A DNA stretch of 64,000 bases from Terrabacter sp040702505. Lineage in GTDB: Bacteria; Actinomycetota; Actinomycetes; Actinomycetales; Dermatophilaceae. Location: assembly GCF_040702505.1 (NCBI RefSeq), contig NZ_JBFBLC010000006.1, forward strand, positions 62,001 through 126,000. Direction: 5' to 3'. Shown here in pieces: positions 60,698-64,000 of the stretch (its first letter is position 1; the number at the start of each line of letters is the position of its first letter). Both the position numbers and the translations under genes were made by a program. The notes beneath the pieces are model-generated. The model was not told where the DNA came from. It saw nothing but the letters and a program-made list of their open reading frames with translations, and ran no database searches.

Positions 60698-61066
60698 ATG
60701 ACGGCACTTTCGCGACGACATGGTCAGCTCGGGCCGGTGGGCACCGCCCTGGCCGTCGCGGCGGTCGTGGCGCAGCTGCTCGCCCTCTACTGGCCCGTCG
60801 TGACCGTGGAGGGCCCGGTGAGCTGGACCGACAAGGTCGTGCACCTCATGATCTTCGCCGTGCCGACGTATGCCGTGGGGCGGGCTCTCGGGTCGGTGCG
60901 CGCGGCCGTGCTCGTCTTCGCGCTCCACGCACCGGTGAGCGAGCTCGTGCAGCACTTCCTGCTGCCGGGGCGCACCGGCGACGTGTGGGACGCGGCGGTG
61001 GACCTGCTGGGCGTGGCGCTGGGAGCGGCGGCCCTCGTGGTCGGGCGGGCCGCGCGCCGCTGGTAG
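60698..61066 (+). CDS. VanZ-like small membrane protein
   Basis: The 122-residue protein has three or four helices and VanZ-like phrases: DKVVHLMIFAVPTYAVGRAL, SELVQHFLLPGRTGDVWDAAVDLLG (read in two parts: SELVQHFLLPGRTG and DVWDAAVDLLG). VanZ proteins affect wall-related resistance to teicoplanin in some hosts, but most are uncharacterised. ATG 60698 is chosen because the upstream frame overlaps the divergent SIMPL gene. Confidence 0.82.
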   Translation: MTALSRRHGQLGPVGTALAVAAVVAQLLALYWPVVTVEGPVSWTDKVVHLMIFAVPTYAVGRALGSVRAAVLVFALHAPVSELVQHFLLPGRTGDVWDAAVDLLGVALGAAALVVGRAARRW

Positions 61067-61357
61067 ACTTGGGGCAATCCGACTCCGAGGTCCCCTCGGA
61101 TCACGACGGAAGAGATGGCGCCGGTGATGCCCGGCGGGCAGGCTCATCCGACGAGGTGACACCCCACCGGAAGATCGCGCCAGACGGCGCGGCCCGACAC
61201 CGACGCGGAGCGGATCCGAACACCGGACGGCACAGATGCCGGGCACCGGTACGCGTGGGCGCAGAACGTTGCTGCGCCTGAGGCTCGTCTGCATGGTCGT
61301 GGTGTGACTCACGGCTCGAGACGAAGTCTGCTCGAGTCAAAGAGAGTTGAATACGCA
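61064..61357 (+). promoter_or_regulatory. Long untranslated leader of the DEAD-box helicase gene
   Basis: A TAGACT -10-like box at 61064-61069, overlapping the VanZ-like stop, would start a leader of about 280 bases. The region has no convincing ORF. It contains hairpin-capable stretches, including TGACTC (61305-61310) and GAGTCA (61334-61339) flanking a loop just before the start, and an AGAGAG segment at 61341-61346. Long leaders on RNA-helicase genes often mediate cold-shock or autogenous control. I recognise no known riboswitch. Confidence 0.45.
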
Positions 61358-63616
61358 ATGCCCAAGCACACCTCCTCCGGCGCGCCCAAGAAGGCCCGCT
61401 GGTCCACCGAGAAGAAGGCCGCCGCAGCCAAGAAGCCCCACCGCGGGCAGGGCCCGGCCGGCTCGTTCTCCGGTCCCAAGAGCTCACGCCCGGCCTCGGC
61501 CGGTTCCTCGCACGTCGGTGGCCGTTCGTACGACCGCCGGGACGACCGCGGTGACCGTGGCTTCCAGCGTCGCGACGACCGCCCGCCGTTCGAGCGTCGG
61601 GATGACCGTGGAGACCGTGGTTTCCAGCGTCGGGACGACCGCGGCGACCGGGGTTTCCAGCGTCGCGATGACCGTCCGTCGTTCGACCGCCGTGACGATC
61701 GTGGAGACCGGGGTTTCCAGCGTCGGGACGACCGCGGTGACCGGGGTTTCCAGCGTCGCGACGACCGTCCGTCGTTCGACCGCCGTGACGACCGCGGTGA
61801 CCGGGGTTTCCAGCGTCGCGACGACCGTCCGTCGTTCGACCGCCGTGACGACCGCGGTGACCGCGGCTACCAGCGTCGCGACGACCGTCCCTCGTTCGAG
61901 CGTCGGGACGACCGCGGCGACCGGGGTTTCCAGCGTCGGGACGACCGCGGCGACCGGGGTTTCCAGCGTCGGGACGACCGCGGCGACCGTGGCTTCCAGC
62001 GTCGGGACGACCGTCCGTCCTTCGAACGTCGTGACGACCGCGGGGACCGTGGCTTCCAGCGCCGCGATGACCGTCCGTCGTTCGACCGCCGGGACCGCGG
62101 TGACCGCTTCGCCGAGCCGGCTCCCGTGAGCTTCGAGGACGCCGAGGCCGAGCGCATGGACGCCGACACGTGGACCAAGGCGACGCGCAAGCCCGTGTCC
62201 GACGGTCCCGTCGAGGTCGCCGCCGACAACGGCTTCGCCGCCCTTGGCCTGCCGGAGCGGCTAGTCGAGCGCTTGGCCCGCGACGGCATCACGACGCCGT
62301 TCCCGATCCAGGCTGCGACGATCCCCGACGCGCTCGCCGGCCGCGACGTCCTCGGCCGGGGCCAGACCGGCTCCGGCAAGACGCTCGCCTTCGGCCTGCC
62401 GCTCATCGCGCGCCTGCTCGAGGCAGACCTCAAGCGTCGCCCGCGCAAGCCGCACGCCCTGATCCTGACCCCGACGCGTGAGCTCGCGATGCAGATCTCC
62501 GACGCGCTCGAGCCGCTCGTGCACGTCGCCGGCCTGCGCCACAAGCTCGTAGCCGGTGGCCTCAGCTACACGACGCAGATCACCGCCCTCAACAAGGGCA
62601 TCGACATCCTCATCGCGACCCCGGGTCGCCTCAACGACCTGCTCGAGCGGGGCGCGGTCGAGATGGACGACATCGCGATCACCGTGCTCGACGAGGCCGA
62701 CCACATGGCCGAGATGGGCTTCATGGCCGAGATCACGACGAGCCTCGACACGATCCCCGCCGACGGCCAGCGACTGCTGTTCTCGGCGACGCTCGACCGC
62801 GGCATCGACGACCTCGTGGCGAAGTACCTGACAGACCCGGTCGTGCACTCCACCGACGACGCGACCGCGTCGGTCGAGACGATGGAGCACCACGTCCTGC
62901 TCATCGACCCGCAGCACAAGAAGGTCATCACGGCCGAGGTCGCCAACCGCGAGGGGCGCACCGTCGTCTTCTGCCGCACCAAGCTCGGCGCCGACCGCAT
63001 CGCGCTGCAGCTGCGCGAGCAGGGCGTGATGGCAGCGGCGCTGCACGGTGGCCTGAACCAGGGCCAGCGCAACCGCGTGCTCGGCGCCTTCCGTGACGGC
63101 ACCCTCCCCGTGCTCGTCGCGACCGACGTCGCCGCCCGCGGCATCCACGTCGACGACGTCTCGGTCGTCCTGCAGGTCGACCCGCCGGCCGACCACAAGG
63201 ACTACCTGCACCGCTCCGGCCGCACCGCCCGCGCGGGTGACAAGGGCACGGTCGTGACCCTCGCCCTGCCGCACCAGCGCCGCACCATGGAGCGCCAGCT
63301 CAAGGACGCCGGCCTCGACATCTCGCCGGTCCGGGCCACGCCCGGCGACGCGATCATCGCGGCCACCGGCGCGACGACGCCCAGTGGCGTCGCCATCGCC
63401 GAGGAGGACTTCCAGCGCCTCATCGCCGGCCCGAAGCAGCACCGACGCGGTCCGGCCGGGCCCCGCGGTCCGCGCCAGGGCCAGCGTGGCGGCTTCCGCC
63501 CGCACCACGGCGGGCCGCGCGACGAGCGCCGCGGCCGCCGCGGCGAGCGTGGTGACGGCCTCGTCAGCCGCTGGGGCGACGACGAGCGTGGCGGTCGCCG
63601 CGGCGCACGCTTCTGA
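61358..63616 (+). CDS. DEAD-box RNA helicase with repetitive Arg/Asp-rich N-terminus
   Basis: The 752-residue protein has a ~59-residue basic start, then residues 60-250 built from 18 short units (RRDDRGDRGFQ eleven times, RRDDRPSFD/E-like seven times). The helicase core has Q motif FPIQAATIPDAL, Walker A GQTGSGKT (335-342), DEAD (445-448), SATL and HRSGRTARAG. A Gly/Arg-rich tail ends it. It should remodel RNA in ribosome assembly or mRNA decay. The charged repeats likely bind RNA or drive condensation. ATG 61358 is preceded by AGAGAG. Confidence 0.95.
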   Translation: MPKHTSSGAPKKARWSTEKKAAAAKKPHRGQGPAGSFSGPKSSRPASAGSSHVGGRSYDRRDDRGDRGFQRRDDRPPFERRDDRGDRGFQRRDDRGDRGFQRRDDRPSFDRRDDRGDRGFQRRDDRGDRGFQRRDDRPSFDRRDDRGDRGFQRRDDRPSFDRRDDRGDRGYQRRDDRPSFERRDDRGDRGFQRRDDRGDRGFQRRDDRGDRGFQRRDDRPSFERRDDRGDRGFQRRDDRPSFDRRDRGDRFAEPAPVSFEDAEAERMDADTWTKATRKPVSDGPVEVAADNGFAALGLPERLVERLARDGITTPFPIQAATIPDALAGRDVLGRGQTGSGKTLAFGLPLIARLLEADLKRRPRKPHALILTPTRELAMQISDALEPLVHVAGLRHKLVAGGLSYTTQITALNKGIDILIATPGRLNDLLERGAVEMDDIAITVLDEADHMAEMGFMAEITTSLDTIPADGQRLLFSATLDRGIDDLVAKYLTDPVVHSTDDATASVETMEHHVLLIDPQHKKVITAEVANREGRTVVFCRTKLGADRIALQLREQGVMAAALHGGLNQGQRNRVLGAFRDGTLPVLVATDVAARGIHVDDVSVVLQVDPPADHKDYLHRSGRTARAGDKGTVVTLALPHQRRTMERQLKDAGLDISPVRATPGDAIIAATGATTPSGVAIAEEDFQRLIAGPKQHRRGPAGPRGPRQGQRGGFRPHHGGPRDERRGRRGERGDGLVSRWGDDERGGRRGARF
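61535..62107 (+). repeat. Coding minisatellite in the helicase gene
   Basis: About 18 in-frame units of 27 or 33 bases encode RRDDRGDRGFQ and RRDDRPSFD/E variants. Several neighbouring copies are near-identical at the DNA level, which suggests recent duplication by slippage or recombination. Unit lengths are multiples of three, so the frame is kept. Confidence 0.95.
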
Positions 63617-63644
63617 GACGTTCCGGTGTGGAAGGCTTGGGCCC

Positions 63645-64000
63645 GTGAGCCCGACCTTCCACACCGGCCGTCTGCTGGTCGCCACGCCCTCGGTCGGGGG
63701 TGACGTCTTCCACCGGTCGGTCATCCTCGTGCTGCACCACGACGACGGGGGAGCGCAGGGCGTCGTGCTCAACAAGCCGCTGTCGGCCGAGGTGGACTCG
63801 GTGCTCCCGGGCTGGCAGCGTGTCGTCACCGCGCCGCACGTCATCTTCCAGGGCGGGCCGGTCTCCACGTCCTCGGCGCTCGGCCTCGTGACCGTGCCGG
63901 GCGAGGAGCCCGAGCCGCTGGGGGTCAAGCGTCTCTTCGGCTCGATCGGCCTGGTCGACCTCGACGCACCGACGCCCGTCGTCGCTGCCGAGCTCGCCGG
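63645..64000 (+). CDS. YqgE/AlgH family protein (3' end outside window)
   Basis: The first 118 residues are present. They show LLVATPSVGGDVFHRSVIL, HHDDGGAQGVVLNKPL and FQGGPVSTSSALGLV, the hallmark phrases of YqgE/AlgH (DUF179). Family function is unclear. GTG 63645 lies 28 bases after the helicase stop, so the two may be co-transcribed. Confidence 0.92.
   Translation, partial: MSPTFHTGRLLVATPSVGGDVFHRSVILVLHHDDGGAQGVVLNKPLSAEVDSVLPGWQRVVTAPHVIFQGGPVSTSSALGLVTVPGEEPEPLGVKRLFGSIGLVDLDAPTPVVAAELA

Noticed and set aside
61535..62107. Regular repeats that could suggest a CRISPR array
   Set aside because: The repeats are contiguous, in frame and translated; there are no unique spacers and no cas genes.
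62261..63928. Minus-strand 555-codon open frame over the helicase gene
   Set aside because: Pure antisense shadow of a gene with all DEAD-box motifs intact.

Overview
The window is very GC-rich with dense, mostly overlapping genes, frequent GTG and TTG starts and strong Shine-Dalgarno boxes. Several families point to an actinomycete: a TIGR03089-like protein, an F420-type nitroreductase-fold enzyme, DUF2207, DUF3105 and DUF2304 proteins, a prfB with no programmed frameshift, and a one-piece tmRNA whose tag is ANSKRTDFALAA. The prfB-ftsE-ftsX-M23 peptidase-smpB-ssrA order and the style of the cell-wall genes suggest Micrococcales, perhaps near Intrasporangiaceae. That placement is an inference; no marker here fixes the genus.

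Positions 1-33,400 are an export and assembly island for a phosphate-containing wall glycopolymer, teichoic-acid-like in its parts. It holds two large TagF-type polymerases, each fused to a glycosyltransferase (4199-6709 GT4 fusion; 6721-10434 GT2 fusion). A tightly coupled six-gene run follows (10708-16511): Wzm/TagG-type permease, Wzt/TagH-type ATPase, two CDP-alcohol phosphotransferases, a glycosyltransferase and a TagD-type cytidylyltransferase. Around it are GT2 enzymes, a flippase-like protein, several polytopic membrane proteins, an LCP-family transferase that could attach the polymer to peptidoglycan, and two paralogous gene pairs of a DPM-like GT2 with a DUF2304 membrane protein (16551-17659 and 28863-29974). 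Inserted are a large secreted peptidoglycan-recognition amidase, an scoAB CoA-transferase pair and a small peptidoglycan-binding protein.

Positions 33,400-47,000 hold a Ddn-like oxidoreductase, a DUF3105 protein, an AlkA-like DNA glycosylase, and a 1471-residue FHA-containing FtsK/EssC-type ATPase with no type VII partners in sight. A compact Tad-type pilus operon (tadA, tadB, tadC, small pilin-like gene, two TadE-like, one TadG-like; 40589-45466) is divergent from that ATPase. Two small secreted proteins follow: a lamin-tail-domain protein and a metzincin-type metalloprotease.

Positions 47,000-64,000 are core housekeeping with accessory insertions: prfB, ftsE, ftsX, M23 peptidase, smpB, DUF2207 protein, a ligase-less LigD-type repair protein (phosphoesterase plus polymerase), an MFS exporter divergent from an HxlR-peroxiredoxin fusion, a mini biotin carrier, ssrA (tmRNA), thioredoxin, SIMPL protein, VanZ-like protein, a DEAD-box helicase with a long repetitive arginine/aspartate-rich N-terminus, and the start of a YqgE/AlgH protein.

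The observations I would look at first are the HxlR-PrxQ fusion with its palindromic operator, the tandem CDP-alcohol phosphotransferases where one has lost the fourth motif aspartate, the orphan FHA-FtsK ATPase, the perfect 20-bp palindrome at 26212-26231, and the frequent heptamer GTATGCC/GGCATAC. I saw no CRISPR array, transposase, integrase, rRNA or ordinary tRNA.
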